From: an uncultured Poribacteria bacterium | GTDB lineage: Bacteria; Poribacteria; WGA-4E; WGA-3G | Direction: 5' to 3' | Length of the DNA stretch: 64,000 bases | NCBI GenBank assembly: GCA_951828385.1 | Contig: OX639973.1 | Location: 1,488,001 to 1,552,000, forward strand | Shown: positions 41,201-52,100 of the stretch, piece after piece | Numbering within the stretch: position 1 is the stretch's first letter | How the letters are laid out: each line of letters opens with the position of its first letter | The notes under the pieces: model-generated | Database searches by the model: none | Seen by the model: only the letters and a program-made list of their open reading frames with translations | What the model was told of the DNA's origin: nothing | Position numbers and translations under genes: made by a program

Positions 41201-44158
41201 TCATTCGTCAAGATTAAAGTGCAGCATGCCGTTGTCCTGCGTGCCGACATACACCACATTCCCATCAACAGCAAGCGAGGTCACGCTATTCGGTATCTCT
41301 GGAACAACCTCTTTCCACATGTCGTTTTCCAATTGATGGACACCTGTCCCGGAAACGCCATAAACCGTTGTGCCATCGACCGCCACTTGCCTGATAATGA
41401 GAGGCGTTCCCACTGCATCAGTGATAGCACGCCACTGTTTTCCATTATTTGACGCAGCGACACCCGCATCCGTTGCCACATACACCGTAGAACCCACAAA
41501 CACTATATCATAAAAGGCTTTAACAGGAAACGGCAAGCTTGGTGTGAGATCAATCCAATTGTTTCCTTTATCAAACGAGACGAGGAGGTGGCCATCCCGT
41601 TTTCCGACATAGACGGTATTGCCTGAAACGGCAAGTTTGAGATTTTTCCTTGCTACGTCCAAAGATAATTCAACTGTTTCTTCCTGTTCGGTGTCGTACC
41701 ATTCGGTATCACCGGGTTCCCAGCGGAAGAGTTTAAAGTTGTATTCCATGTAGAAAGTGTCGCCACTAACAGCGAATGTACCACGTAGCCCCATTCTAAT
41801 CAGTTCATTTTGTTTCCGATTATCGGTTTGTACCAAGTATTTGAAGAACTGGTCTGCTCCAGAATATTTTTCTTGCAGCTTTTCAACAAAGAGATTTTGA
41901 GGTAATCGGCGTTTCAACTCCCCCGAGTCAAAAAAAGGCATACCTTGAATTGGTACGAACGTTCTAACATCGGCAGACACACGATAGAGACGAACTTTTT
42001 CTCCGCTTTCTTTATAGTCCACACCCGCATAGATAACACCATCAGACTTGACTATATGATTAACCCGTGGGTTTTGTTCTCTATGGGATTTCGTCATCGG
42101 TATTTCAACCGGAACATTCACCCAAGAGTTACCTCCATCGATAGTTTTTACGACATCTACGCCAACTTTGCCGTAAAGCGTTGAGGGCAGGTTTTGTTCA
42201 TTATTAGGTTCTTTAAACACGATTAGATTATCAATGCTGCTCTCATTTGGTGTAATGTTTACTATCTCCCATGACTTTCCACCATCAGTGGAACGATAGA
42301 GACCGTCCCAGCTACCAATATAAATAGCACCCGTGTTCAACACCACAGCAGGACTATAACTATCCATAAAAGGTGTGGTGCCTGGTAACTGTGGGGGCAA
42401 CCATGTGTTTCCACCATCCGTAGAACGTACCATCCGCCTCTCTATTAATAGGAGTGTTTCACCCGTAGCAATAAGTTTAGCCTCCGGGATAAAACCCTTT
42501 ACTGCCCAAGCGTTTGTCGGGGTTATATCTTTCCATGAAGCCCCAAGGTCATTTGAACGAAATATCCCCCAACCCCGCTGCAGTCCTCGGGACACTTTTC
42601 GCGGATCAAGCACGTCCCAACTGAGTTCCGCCAAAACAAAAAGTCGGTCTTGGGACACTGCGACTGAAGGCACCTCCCCAACAAGCATCGGGAGTTTCAA
42701 GCGTTTCCAACCGTCAGGACTCAAGCGATAGAACCCATTCTCCGTTCCAGCAAAAAGCGTGTTTTGGACTTTAACCAAGGACCTAATGCTCTGTGCCAAT
42801 CCATCATTAATCGCCTTCCACGTTTTACCGACATCCTCGGAACTAAAGACCCCGTTGCCAAAAGCCATATAAAACGCCTGTTCGGTTAAGATTAATGCAA
42901 TGGAATCCCAATATTTATCGCCATCCCATGCGTAAAGTAAATCCCATGTTTTGCCATCATCTGCTGAAGCGAACAATTCACTTGATTGCGTATAATACAG
43001 CGTATCGCTCCACTTCACGATAGGGGTTTGGGCTCCTACGCTGGAATGAGGCAATGTCCAAATGTCAAAGATGTGTTGCCACGTTTCCTCATTGGCAGGC
43101 AATTTGTAGAGCACCCCCGTAGCATGGGTGTAGAGATCGCCCTCGGGTGTCGCAAATAAACTCTGCACAGCACTCCCGCTGGTAGGTTCAGCCTGAATCC
43201 ACTGTTGTTTCGAGACAGAAACATCTTCTCCGTCCGCCTGTGCGGCAGCAAATAGCACATCATCAGGTTGCTGACCGACACCGTCGTTCTGACTCGGCGC
43301 GGCAGTGCTGCCGAGCTGCGTTCGGACATCCGGTTTCGATTCAATATCTAATACGACTGGCGTTTCAATAATATCAACCGTCATTTCTGATGTCGCGTCA
43401 AAACTGTACGGTTTTTGGAAACGGGATAAGTACGCCGTGCCGATACCTAACACCAAAAGCACGACTGCTAACGTAGAAATACCGATTGCCCACGGTGCCA
43501 ACGGTTTACCATTAGGCGGTGCAATCGGGTTCAGACGCGAAATCTCGCGCATAATGTTCTCTGTGAGGTTCGGTGTGATTTGGAAATTCTCTAAAGCCTC
43601 GCGTATCATCGGTTCCTCCTTCTTTAAGCGGTGGCGCGCACGATAAAGACGATTCCGAATCGCCGCCTCCGATACACCTAAAAACTCGCTAATCTCTTCG
43701 TACGTCATTCCCCCGAGGTAATAGAGTGTGATGACCGTTCGGTCACTCTCTTGTAACTTCGCAAGCAACTTCTTGACGACTTCGCGTTGTGTTTCCTCTG
43801 TTATCCGCTCGTTCTCCGCAATGACATATTCCGAATACGTCGCTTTTTCTAACTGCGCCCTGCTCGTCCCTTCCAACGACTGCGTCCACTTCTGATTTTT
43901 CCGGAGCCACGCTTTACACTGGTTTGCGGTTATCACATAAAGCCAACTCGCAAAACGCTGCGGTTCCTTCAGCGTTGAGAGGTTCTGATACGCTTTCAAG
44001 AGGGTATCTTGTGTAATATCCTCAGCGATATGGAAATCTCCAATTTTTCGCCACGCCAGCGCGTGAACGGATCGCTGATATTTTCTCACGAGCGCAGAGA
44101 ACGCCGTATCATCACCATCAAGGGCGCGTTGAATAAGTTGAGCATCGTCATTTTTCAT
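41201..44158 (-). CDS. Membrane-anchored ECF sigma factor - BNR/Asp-box propeller fusion (copy C)
   Basis: 985 residues. The first 300 are like the WD40 copies: region 2 (ALVRKYQRSVHALAWRKIGD, AEDITQDTLLKAYQNL), region 4 (DRTVITLYYLGGMTYEEISE), helix (PWAIGISTLAVVLLVLGIG), then PYSFDATSEMTVDIIETPVV. The outer part is different. It has Asp-box/BNR (Ycf48- or sialidase-like) repeats with S-x-D-x-G-x-x-W cores: ASADDGKTWDLLY, SSEDVGKTWKAIN, RSTDGGNTWLPPQL, RSTDGGKSWEIVN, KTIDGGNSWVNVP, SFDKGNNWIDLTP. So the same signalling base carries another class of propeller. It has no sialidase catalytic residues that I can point to. The start is ATG 44158. Confidence 0.92.
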   Translation of the reverse strand: MKNDDAQLIQRALDGDDTAFSALVRKYQRSVHALAWRKIGDFHIAEDITQDTLLKAYQNLSTLKEPQRFASWLYVITANQCKAWLRKNQKWTQSLEGTSRAQLEKATYSEYVIAENERITEETQREVVKKLLAKLQESDRTVITLYYLGGMTYEEISEFLGVSEAAIRNRLYRARHRLKKEEPMIREALENFQITPNLTENIMREISRLNPIAPPNGKPLAPWAIGISTLAVVLLVLGIGTAYLSRFQKPYSFDATSEMTVDIIETPVVLDIESKPDVRTQLGSTAAPSQNDGVGQQPDDVLFAAAQADGEDVSVSKQQWIQAEPTSGSAVQSLFATPEGDLYTHATGVLYKLPANEETWQHIFDIWTLPHSSVGAQTPIVKWSDTLYYTQSSELFASADDGKTWDLLYAWDGDKYWDSIALILTEQAFYMAFGNGVFSSEDVGKTWKAINDGLAQSIRSLVKVQNTLFAGTENGFYRLSPDGWKRLKLPMLVGEVPSVAVSQDRLFVLAELSWDVLDPRKVSRGLQRGWGIFRSNDLGASWKDITPTNAWAVKGFIPEAKLIATGETLLLIERRMVRSTDGGNTWLPPQLPGTTPFMDSYSPAVVLNTGAIYIGSWDGLYRSTDGGKSWEIVNITPNESSIDNLIVFKEPNNEQNLPSTLYGKVGVDVVKTIDGGNSWVNVPVEIPMTKSHREQNPRVNHIVKSDGVIYAGVDYKESGEKVRLYRVSADVRTFVPIQGMPFFDSGELKRRLPQNLFVEKLQEKYSGADQFFKYLVQTDNRKQNELIRMGLRGTFAVSGDTFYMEYNFKLFRWEPGDTEWYDTEQEETVELSLDVARKNLKLAVSGNTVYVGKRDGHLLVSFDKGNNWIDLTPSLPFPVKAFYDIVFVGSTVYVATDAGVAASNNGKQWRAITDAVGTPLIIRQVAVDGTTVYGVSGTGVHQLENDMWKEVVPEIPNSVTSLAVDGNVVYVGTQDNGMLHFNLDE

Positions 44159-44205
44159 CGGATACCTCTGAAAAGGGAATGTTCATCATTTCACATTGAC
44201 ATATA

Positions 44206-44234
44206 GTGACGCGATAAGCAGAAAAATAATCTCA
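44206..44234 (-). promoter_or_regulatory. ECF-type promoter of copy C
   Basis: Minus strand TGAGAT, 17 nt, CGTCAC, 48 nt before the start codon. Confidence 0.62.
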
Positions 44235-44494
44235 CAATTCTGCAAAAGGTAGGAGCCAATTCATGTAAATCGGGTTGAGATTCCCTCTTGGTGATAACAA
44301 AGGGTAAGGAAACTGGTAATTGTTCGATTTGTTTTTTATCTGTTAGCAGAATTATAGCGTAAATCTGGCTAAAAGTATATAACGTAAGTTTATAGTAGAG
44401 CCTGTAATTATTTGCACACGCGGAAGGAACCGTAGAGGGGTTTTGCTTGGGTGTTTTTCAACGTATGTGTAACAAGCGTATCAAAAAAAAATGA
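44235..44494. other. Spacer between array units C and D with a partial 48-bp-element copy
   Basis: At 44432-44463 GTAGAGGGGTTTTGCTTGGG continues as TGTTTTTCAACG, a truncated relative of the 48-bp element of copies D and G. The rest holds diverged flanking sequence of the array units; no gene is seen. Confidence 0.55.
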
Positions 44495-44531
44495 GGAGGC
44501 AAGCACCTGCAATCCACAGGTAGTTACCTCC
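44495..44531 (-). terminator. Terminator of sigma-WD40 copy D
   Basis: GGAGGCAAGCACCTG and CAGGTAGTTACCTCC pair at 12 of 15 positions, followed on the minus strand by a run of nine Ts. Confidence 0.8.
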
Positions 44532-44550
44532 CTAACAATCTGTTTTACCG

Positions 44551-47526
44551 TTATTCGTTTTTGGGTGACCCTGTGAGGACTTCATCCCAATCCCACAAGA
44601 GAATTGTACCATCTGTGGCAGCACTAACGAGCATTGTGCCATCCGGTGAAAATGCTAACGTGTTTACACCTTTCGTATGCCCATCAAGCACAGCGATTTT
44701 CTCTCCTGTCTTAACGTCCCATAATTGGATTGTACCGGTGTAAAACCCACTAACAAGCACCTCGCCATCCGGCGAAAATACCAACAGTTCCAACAGTTCG
44801 GCAGAACCAGTGGAGGGCCCATCTCGCCTATGCCCAATGCTAATGGCGGGAAGTTTATTAGCCGTATCCACCTCCCATAAATGGATGTGACCCCGCGTTC
44901 CGGCGGCGAGCAAGGCACCGTCTGGCGAAAATGCCAATGCCCGAGCTCTCAGTGCCTTCGACTTTGCAAAGGCAACCAATGCTTCACCGGTTGCAACGTC
45001 CCACATTTGGATTTCTCCGTTTGAAGTGCCACTGACGAGCCATCTACTATCTGGCGAAAACGCCAATGCCCAAACCCAGGGTATATTGTGAGGAATACCA
45101 GCACTCAGATCAGCGAGAGGGATTGCCACTTCATCACCCGTTTCCGTGTTCCACAAGCGAATTTCACCCGGCCCCCTAAATGCAACCGTTTTGCCATCAG
45201 GAGAAAAGGTCAGTTTTTCGGCTCCCATAGTATAGTGCAAGGTTGCCAGTTCACGCCCTGTCTTTACATCCGTCAGGTGAATAAAATGATTTGCCCGATA
45301 AGAACCAACAGGCTGGCCGAAACTTGTGCCTGCCCCGAAGATCGGAGTCCCATCTACTCCTAAACTAACGAGTTTTGTGCCATCGGGTGAAAACGCTAAA
45401 GTTGGGAACCAATCCCGATGTTCCGTCCTGTGGACAGTGGACTTTTTCGATGTTTTCACATCCCACAAGGTAATTACACCATTAAACGCCGCACTTGCAA
45501 GTAGGGGGTTTTTGCTTGGGTGTTTCTTCAAGGTGACCTCGCCCCTACGATCTTCAAAGAAAGTCGCTGCTCTCGTCAACTGCGTGTGTCCAGTGATACG
45601 GTCAGATAGTGGCGCCCGAGTTTGTGTATTCCAGAATCGGATCATGCCATCTGCGCTGCCGCTCACAAGCGTGGTGCCATCGGGTGAAAACGCTAACGCA
45701 GTAATACCGTTGATATGTCCAGTAAATGTCGCGACGGGTTCTCCCGTGGTGGTGTTCCACAACTGCACCGTTTTATCGGTACTCCCACTGGCAAGCATTC
45801 CGCCATCGGGTGAAAACGCTAACACATTTGCCCAACTTGTATGTTTTTCGAGTGTCATCGATGCGTCGGCGTTGGTGAGATCCCATAATCGCACCGTCGT
45901 ATCGTCGCCTCCACTGGCAAGGCGCGTGCCATCGGGTGAAAACGCTAACGCTAAAATCTGATTTTTAGGCCGTCGAGGCACAGGTTCATCCAACGGCTGA
46001 GGCTGCCAATCTGTATGCCCTCTGAGGGTGGGTAACGCTTTGTCTGCCGTTGTGTCCCATAACTGAATCTTCCCATCCGTCCGCCCACCCGCGACCTTAT
46101 CGCGTGTAATTGCGTAAACTCGATTTATCGGACGCAACCAGCCAATTAGCTCAGGACTGAAGAAAAGCTTCACACCTACCTCTCCAGTTTCAATATCCAA
46201 GTTGACAATTACATCTCCTAAACCACCGACACTGACAAGCGTTTTCCCATCTGAAGAAAACCGTAACACTAAAGCGGTATCATGGACCTCAGGGAGTAAC
46301 ACTTCACGTCCGGTCGCTATCTCCCACAACTGGACTTTCGGCGCGTCAGTACCATATTCACCGCCGTTGGCAAGGAAACGACCATCCGGCGAAAAGGCAA
46401 GGAATCGGCACGCGCCTTTAAACAGGGACTTCTCTTCACCTGTCTCCACATCGTACAGCCATATACCGATGTTACTCCCGACTGCCAGTTGTGTCCCATC
46501 CGGTGAAAACTGAATTACGTTAACGCCGCCCTTACCGAAACGCGCTTTCGCCGCTTTGGGCAGCTGCCATTGAGAATAGTCCGTATCCGTTTCATCTGAT
46601 TGCGCCTCCGCAACCGATGCCGACACATTGTTAGGCTGTTGGTTAGCAGTATCGCTCTTGCTCGGCGTGTTCACATTCCCCAACTGCGTCCGAATATCAG
46701 GCTTGGATTCAAGGTTCAGCACCACGGGTGCCTCAATGAGCTCAACTGTCATCTCTGATGCAGCATCGAAACTGTAAGGTTTCTGGAAACGCGATAAGTG
46801 TTGACTGCCAATACCCAACATCAGAAATATGACAGCGATTGTAGATGCAGCGATTGCCCACGGCACTAACGGCTTACTGCCTGATGGCACAACCGGTTTC
46901 AGACGCGAAATCTCGCGCATAACGTTCTCTGTAAGGTTCGGTGTGATTTGGAAATTCTCTAAAGCCTCTCTTATCATCGGTTCCTCCTTCTTTAAACGGT
47001 GGCGCGCACGGCTGAGACGACTTTTAATCGCACCGACCGACACACCCAGAAACTTGCTGATCTCTTCACACGTCATCCCCCCGAAGTAATGGAGTATCAT
47101 GACCGTCCGTTCACTCTCCTGTAACTTCGCAAGCAGCTTTTTGACGACTTCGCGTTGTGCTTCTATCGCTGCCTGCTCGTTCTCTTCAACGACGTATCCA
47201 GAATATGTCGCCTTCTCAAACTGCAGACCACTCGTTGCCTCCAGCGACTGCATCCACAAACGCTTCTTACGAAGCCACGCAATGCAGTGGCGTGTCGCTA
47301 TTACATAGAGCCAGCTCGCAAAACTTTGCGGCTCTTTCAGCATCGCCAATTTCTGGTAGGCTTTCAAGAAAGTATCTTGCGTAATCTCCTCAGCGATATG
47401 GAAATCGCCGACTTTGCGCCACGCCAGGGCGTGAACCGGTTTCTGGTACTTTTTTACCAATTCAGCAAAAGCCGTATCGTCGCCTGAAAGGACGCGTTGA
47501 ATCAATTGACTATCGTCACTTCTCAT
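44551..47526 (-). CDS. Membrane-anchored ECF sigma factor - WD40 propeller fusion (copy D)
   Basis: 991 residues, same plan: region 2 (ELVKKYQKPVHALAWRKVGD, AEEITQDTFLKAYQKL), region 4 (ERTVMILHYFGGMTCEEISK), helix (PWAIAASTIAVIFLMLGIG), PYSFDAASEMTVELIEAPVV, then WD40 repeats. Within one blade the sequence FFED is followed by RRGEVTLKKHPSKNPL and then LASAAFNGVITLWD. The inserted residues are encoded by the 48-bp element at 45501-45548; copies A and B have only SST at this place. The ATG at 47526 follows a GGAGATA stretch. Confidence 0.92.
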   Translation of the reverse strand: MRSDDSQLIQRVLSGDDTAFAELVKKYQKPVHALAWRKVGDFHIAEEITQDTFLKAYQKLAMLKEPQSFASWLYVIATRHCIAWLRKKRLWMQSLEATSGLQFEKATYSGYVVEENEQAAIEAQREVVKKLLAKLQESERTVMILHYFGGMTCEEISKFLGVSVGAIKSRLSRARHRLKKEEPMIREALENFQITPNLTENVMREISRLKPVVPSGSKPLVPWAIAASTIAVIFLMLGIGSQHLSRFQKPYSFDAASEMTVELIEAPVVLNLESKPDIRTQLGNVNTPSKSDTANQQPNNVSASVAEAQSDETDTDYSQWQLPKAAKARFGKGGVNVIQFSPDGTQLAVGSNIGIWLYDVETGEEKSLFKGACRFLAFSPDGRFLANGGEYGTDAPKVQLWEIATGREVLLPEVHDTALVLRFSSDGKTLVSVGGLGDVIVNLDIETGEVGVKLFFSPELIGWLRPINRVYAITRDKVAGGRTDGKIQLWDTTADKALPTLRGHTDWQPQPLDEPVPRRPKNQILALAFSPDGTRLASGGDDTTVRLWDLTNADASMTLEKHTSWANVLAFSPDGGMLASGSTDKTVQLWNTTTGEPVATFTGHINGITALAFSPDGTTLVSGSADGMIRFWNTQTRAPLSDRITGHTQLTRAATFFEDRRGEVTLKKHPSKNPLLASAAFNGVITLWDVKTSKKSTVHRTEHRDWFPTLAFSPDGTKLVSLGVDGTPIFGAGTSFGQPVGSYRANHFIHLTDVKTGRELATLHYTMGAEKLTFSPDGKTVAFRGPGEIRLWNTETGDEVAIPLADLSAGIPHNIPWVWALAFSPDSRWLVSGTSNGEIQMWDVATGEALVAFAKSKALRARALAFSPDGALLAAGTRGHIHLWEVDTANKLPAISIGHRRDGPSTGSAELLELLVFSPDGEVLVSGFYTGTIQLWDVKTGEKIAVLDGHTKGVNTLAFSPDGTMLVSAATDGTILLWDWDEVLTGSPKNE
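45501..45548. repeat. 48-bp palindrome-ended element in WD40 copy D
   Basis: GTAGGGG at one end and CCCCTAC at the other. 16 codons, read as RRGEVTLKKHPSKNPL on the coding (minus) strand. Nearly identical to 53405-53452 and to the reverse complement of 32960-33007. Confidence 0.9.
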
Positions 47527-47571
47527 CAGATATCTCCAGCGGGATGTTTCAGTATTTCACATTGACACATA

Positions 47572-47601
47572 GTGACGCGAGTTAGGCGGAAAACGGTTGC
47601 A
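47572..47601 (-). promoter_or_regulatory. ECF-type promoter of copy D
   Basis: Minus strand TGCAAC, 18 nt, CGTCAC, 46 nt before the start codon; the only copy with an 18-nt spacer. Confidence 0.55.
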
Positions 47602-47645
47602 TAATTCTGCATAAAGGACGGAAAACGTTTGTTTTGGAAACCAAT

Positions 47646-48950
47646 TTATTCTGGAGGCACGTCCCAGAGGAGTATCGTTCCAGAAAAGCGGGAATGTAGG
47701 TTTGTGCTCGCAAGGGTTTTCCCATCAGGTGAGAACATCAACGTGGAAAACCTATTCGTATAGCCTGTCGTTAAGGTGCGTTCATGTTTACCCGTTTGTG
47801 CCGACCACACATCTACTGTCCCGTGGTGGTTCACAGTGATAACGGTTGCACCATCCGCTGATAATACGAATTCCCACAACCCCTCATCCTTATTTTTAAG
47901 TGTAACGACGTGGGAATGTGTATCCATATTCCATATCTCAATGTCGTGAAAACCCGCAACAGCAAGAATTTTACCATCCTTTGAGAATGCAAGTCTCGCT
48001 GGATACCCCTCAAAATTTGCGACCCGCTTTGGAAACGTTAGCACCTGTTTTCCTGTCTCAAGGTCCCAGAGATAGACGTTTCTGGAAGTAGCAATTGCAA
48101 GCCTTTTGCCATCTGGCGTAAAACTGAATGCCCTTACCTCGTTGTTAAGTTTCGGAAGCGTGGCTATTTCTCGGTTGGTGCGTCCAGCTTTGACGCTAAT
48201 CGTTCCGTCTTTGTTCTCGAAGGCAAATGTAACACGGTCGCTATCGGCAAAGGCTTTTACTCTAACACTGGTGCGTGCATCTTTCAGTGGATTAAATTTT
48301 GGCAGTTCAGTGGTGAAAGTCTTTAACCGTCTTCCAGAAGAGACATCCCACATCCAAACCTTAGGGACATCCCATCTCCAAGGTCCACCACCCAGCAGGG
48401 GATGTGAAATCTTGTCAATCAGCCCCTCACCGACGACGGTTTTTCCATCATTCAGAAATGTCAATGTCCAGAGCCAGTCTGGAATCTTGAATGTCGATAA
48501 GAGCTTCTGACTTTCCACATCCCAGATCCGACATTTATTGTCTCCTCCGGCAGTCGCAAGTATTGTCCCATCGGGAGAAAAGGCAACCCGTCCGATGAGA
48601 GCCGTATTCTCTGTAATAAGCGCAATCTCAGCCCCTGTGCTGACATCATAAAGCCAGACACCTGCAGAACTTGCAATCGCCAAACGAGTGCCATCGGATG
48701 ATAGCTGCATATCGGTGAAGGTACCTTTCCCGATCCGCGCTTTGGCACCTTCGGGTAATCCCCATCCGGTATAGTCTCTTTGATTCGCTAAAACCTGATT
48801 TGTCTGCATCAGCAGAACCGCTATCATCCAAGCGATGATTGTCCATGACACTAACAGTTTAGTAGATTTGGTGGTACATAGCATTTTACGTGTCCCCCGC
48901 TGCATGGCATTTGACGTGAATTGAAGATTGCCCAAAGCGTCGCGAATCAT
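47646..48950 (-). CDS. Sigma-less WD40 propeller protein, truncated member of the array (copy E)
   Basis: 434 residues. The N-terminus MIRDALGNLQFTSN corresponds to the segment right after sigma region 4 in the full copies (MIREALENFQITPN), and the bases just upstream still read KKKP before it, like KKEEP in the full genes. The sigma factor has therefore been lost, while the membrane helix (LLVSWTIIAWMIAVLLM) and one propeller (GKGTFTDMQLSSDGTRLAIA to SGTILLWDVPPE) remain. It lacks the PYSFDA juxtamembrane block. TATAAT on the minus strand at 48976-48981 lies 25 bases upstream and may serve as a new -10. It may be a decoy sensor or a decaying gene. Confidence 0.82.
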   Translation of the reverse strand: MIRDALGNLQFTSNAMQRGTRKMLCTTKSTKLLVSWTIIAWMIAVLLMQTNQVLANQRDYTGWGLPEGAKARIGKGTFTDMQLSSDGTRLAIASSAGVWLYDVSTGAEIALITENTALIGRVAFSPDGTILATAGGDNKCRIWDVESQKLLSTFKIPDWLWTLTFLNDGKTVVGEGLIDKISHPLLGGGPWRWDVPKVWMWDVSSGRRLKTFTTELPKFNPLKDARTSVRVKAFADSDRVTFAFENKDGTISVKAGRTNREIATLPKLNNEVRAFSFTPDGKRLAIATSRNVYLWDLETGKQVLTFPKRVANFEGYPARLAFSKDGKILAVAGFHDIEIWNMDTHSHVVTLKNKDEGLWEFVLSADGATVITVNHHGTVDVWSAQTGKHERTLTTGYTNRFSTLMFSPDGKTLASTNLHSRFSGTILLWDVPPE

Positions 48951-49067
48951 AGGTTTCTTCTTGCTTACCTTAAGTATTATACCATAAACGCAGCTAAAAG
49001 CGCATCTGCTCTGGGAAGAGTGTGTAAATATTTGAGTAAATTATTGAGGATTTGAATACGGAGAGAA

Positions 49068-49089
49068 GGGCGGTATTGTAGCACCGCCC
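49068..49089 (-). terminator. Hairpin after BNR-type copy F
   Basis: GGGCGGT and ACCGCCC arms, 22 bases past the stop; the same element as behind copy C. Confidence 0.5.
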
Positions 49090-49111
49090 AAGCAAGATAT
49101 ACAGGTCTCGA

Positions 49112-52100
49112 TTATTCGTCAAGACTGAAATGCAGGATGCCGCTGCCCTGCGTGCCGACGTACAACACGTTCCTATCAACAGCAAACGAAGTCACCCGCT
49201 CTGGCACCTCTGACACGACCTCTTTCCACATGTCGTTTTCGTCTTCCAACCGATAGACACCTGTCTTGGAAACACCATAAACCGTTGTGCCATCAAAAGC
49301 TAAGTGTTCCATAATGAGATTTTTGCCTTCTGCATCGGTGACGATATGCCAATGTCTTCCATCATCTGATGTAAGGATACCTGCGTCTGTTGCTACATAG
49401 ACCGTGGAACCCGCAGACATGATCGCATTGAAAGTTTTAACAGGGAACGGCAGTGCCGGCGTGAGATCAATCCAATTATTCCCCTTATCAAACGAGACAA
49501 CGAGGTGTCCATCCCGTTTGCCGACGTAGACGGTGTTCCCTGAAGCCGCAAGTTTAAGTCCTCTGAATGCTAAGTTCGGAGTCAATTCAACGGTTTCTTC
49601 CTGTTCGGTGTCGTACCATTCAGTATCGCCAGGTTCCCATCGGAAGAATTTATAGTTGTATTCCATATAGAAGGTGTTCCCACTAACAGCAAACGCGCCT
49701 TTACGGAACCCCAATTGTGGATAGATATCTGGTTGTCGAGGGTCCCATTTAGCCATCTGCCTGAAGAACTCATCTGCCCCAGGAGACTTTTTTTGCAACT
49801 GCTCAATGATCGATGCATCTGACAGGTTAGACCCGTCCATTCTCATTCTTCTTATTCGACTCGACTCGAACCTTAATTCCATTGCGTCAAAGATTGGCAT
49901 GCCTTGTATCGGTACAAGCGAATTGTTATCTGTAGATACGCTATATAGCTGTGTCTTTCCTATACCCAGCAAATCCCCACCTTTTGCATAGATTTTACCA
50001 TCAGCTTTGATGATGTGGGTAATACTTGGCGTCCTTTCTCTACGAGGAGCCGTCATCGGTATTTTTATTTCGACAGCTTTCCAAGACTTACCGGCATCGG
50101 TAGTCTTTACGACCTTTTCTTCTTCATATCTCGCGTAGAGCGTCAGAGGCTTATGATCCCCTTTACTGTTTTCTCTATGCGCGATGAGATTACCTATTTG
50201 ACCTGTATCCGGAGTGATATTTACCATGTCCCATGATTTGCCGCCATCAGTGGAACGATGAAGTCCGTCCTCTCCCGAACCGGCATAAAAAACGTTCTCA
50301 TTTACCGCCATCGCATTGTTTACATCAGCATTCATTGTAGGAGATGCCCCCGGTAATTGTGGTGGCAGCCACGTGTTTCCACCATCAGTAGAACGGACCA
50401 TTCCTTGTTCCATCGCCAAAAGTGTGTCGCCAGCAGCAATAAGTTTAACAAAAGGCGGCCATCCTTTTACTGCCCAAGCGTTTGTTGGCGTAATATCGTC
50501 CCACGAATTCCCCAAATCAGTTGAGCGGAATATAGACCAAGCCCGCTGCTCTCCCCTGGAAACTTTACGAGGATCTGTATCAGCCATCCCTGCGACAACA
50601 TAAAGTCTCTCTTCAGTTACTGCAGTTGAACGGATCCGTCCGACGGATACCGGAAACTCCACACGTTGCCAACTGTCAGTACTGAGGCGGTAGAGTCCGT
50701 TGTTGGTTCCGGCAAACAACGTGTCTTGAATATTGACTATAGAACGGATATACCCCATATCCCCTATCATTAACCCATCGTTTATTGCCTGCCATGTCTT
50801 GCCGTTATCTTCAGAACGGTAAATTCCGTTTTCAAAAGCGGCATAAAACGCCTGCTCTGTTAGTATCAAGCCAATAGCATTATAATGTACGTCTGGCAAA
50901 GCGTGTACCAAATCCCATGTTTGACCATCATCCTTTGAAGCAAAAAGTTCGTTAGCTAACATAATGTAGAGGGTATCTTTCCACTTTGCGAGCGGTGCCT
51001 CGGGCGGGCGAGAATTTACCAGTGACCTAAAATCAAAGATGTGTCGTCCCGCTTTTCCATCAGCTTCCAATTTGTAAATTTGCATATCGGCAAAAGCGTA
51101 AAGCGCACCCTCAGATGTCGCAAGTAAACCGTCTGTTCTACTTCCTTTGATCGGTCCTGCCTGAATCCACTGCCGTTTTGGGACAGAAACATCTTCTCCT
51201 TCCGATTGTGCGGCAGCAAATAAGACTTCATCAGGTCGCTGACCGACACCGTCGTTCTGACTCGGCGCGGCAGTGCTGCCGAGCTGCGTTCGGATATCCG
51301 GTTTCGATTCAAGGTCCAATACTACGGGTGCTTCAATGATCTCGACTGTCATCTCTGATGTCGCGTCAAAACTGTACGGTTTTTGGAAACGGGATAAGTA
51401 CTCCGTGCCGACACCTAACATCAAAAATATTACGGCTATTGTGGAAACACCTATTGCCCACGGCACCAACGGTTTGCTACCAGACGGCGCAATCGGTCTC
51501 AGACGCGAAATCTCGCGCATAATATTTTCCGTAAGATGTGGCGTGATTTGGAAGTTGCCTAAAGCCTCTCTAATCATGGGTTCCTCCTTCTTTAACCGCT
51601 GCCTTGCTCGGTGAAGCCGACTCTTAATCGCACCGACCGAGACTCCTAAAAAATTGCTAATCTCTTCGTACGTCATTCCCCCGAGGTAATAGAGCGTGAT
51701 GACCGTTCGGTCACTCTCTTGCAATTTTTCAAGCAGTTTCTTGACGACTTCACGTTGTGCTTCTTCTGTCATCCGCTCGTTCTCCTCAATGATGTGTCCA
51801 GAGTAGGTCGCTTTTTCTAACTGCGCGCTGCTTGTGTCTTCCAACGACTGCATCCACGTCCGCTTCTTCCGGAGCCACGCTTTGCACTGATTCGCGGTGA
51901 TGACATACAACCAACTCGCAAAGGACTGTGGTTCCTTGAGCGTGGAAAGTCGCCGATACGCTTTCAGGAACGCCTCTTGTGTAATATCCTCAGCAATATG
52001 GAAATCTCCGATCTTCCGCCACGCCAACGCATGAACGGATCGCTGATATTTTTTCACAAGCGCGGAAAATGCCGTATCATCGCCGTCAAGCACGCGTTGG

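Noticed and set aside
41201-44158. Copies C and F as sialidases
   Set aside because: Asp-boxes are present, but I find no Arg triad or catalytic Tyr/Glu; Asp-boxes alone mark the propeller fold.
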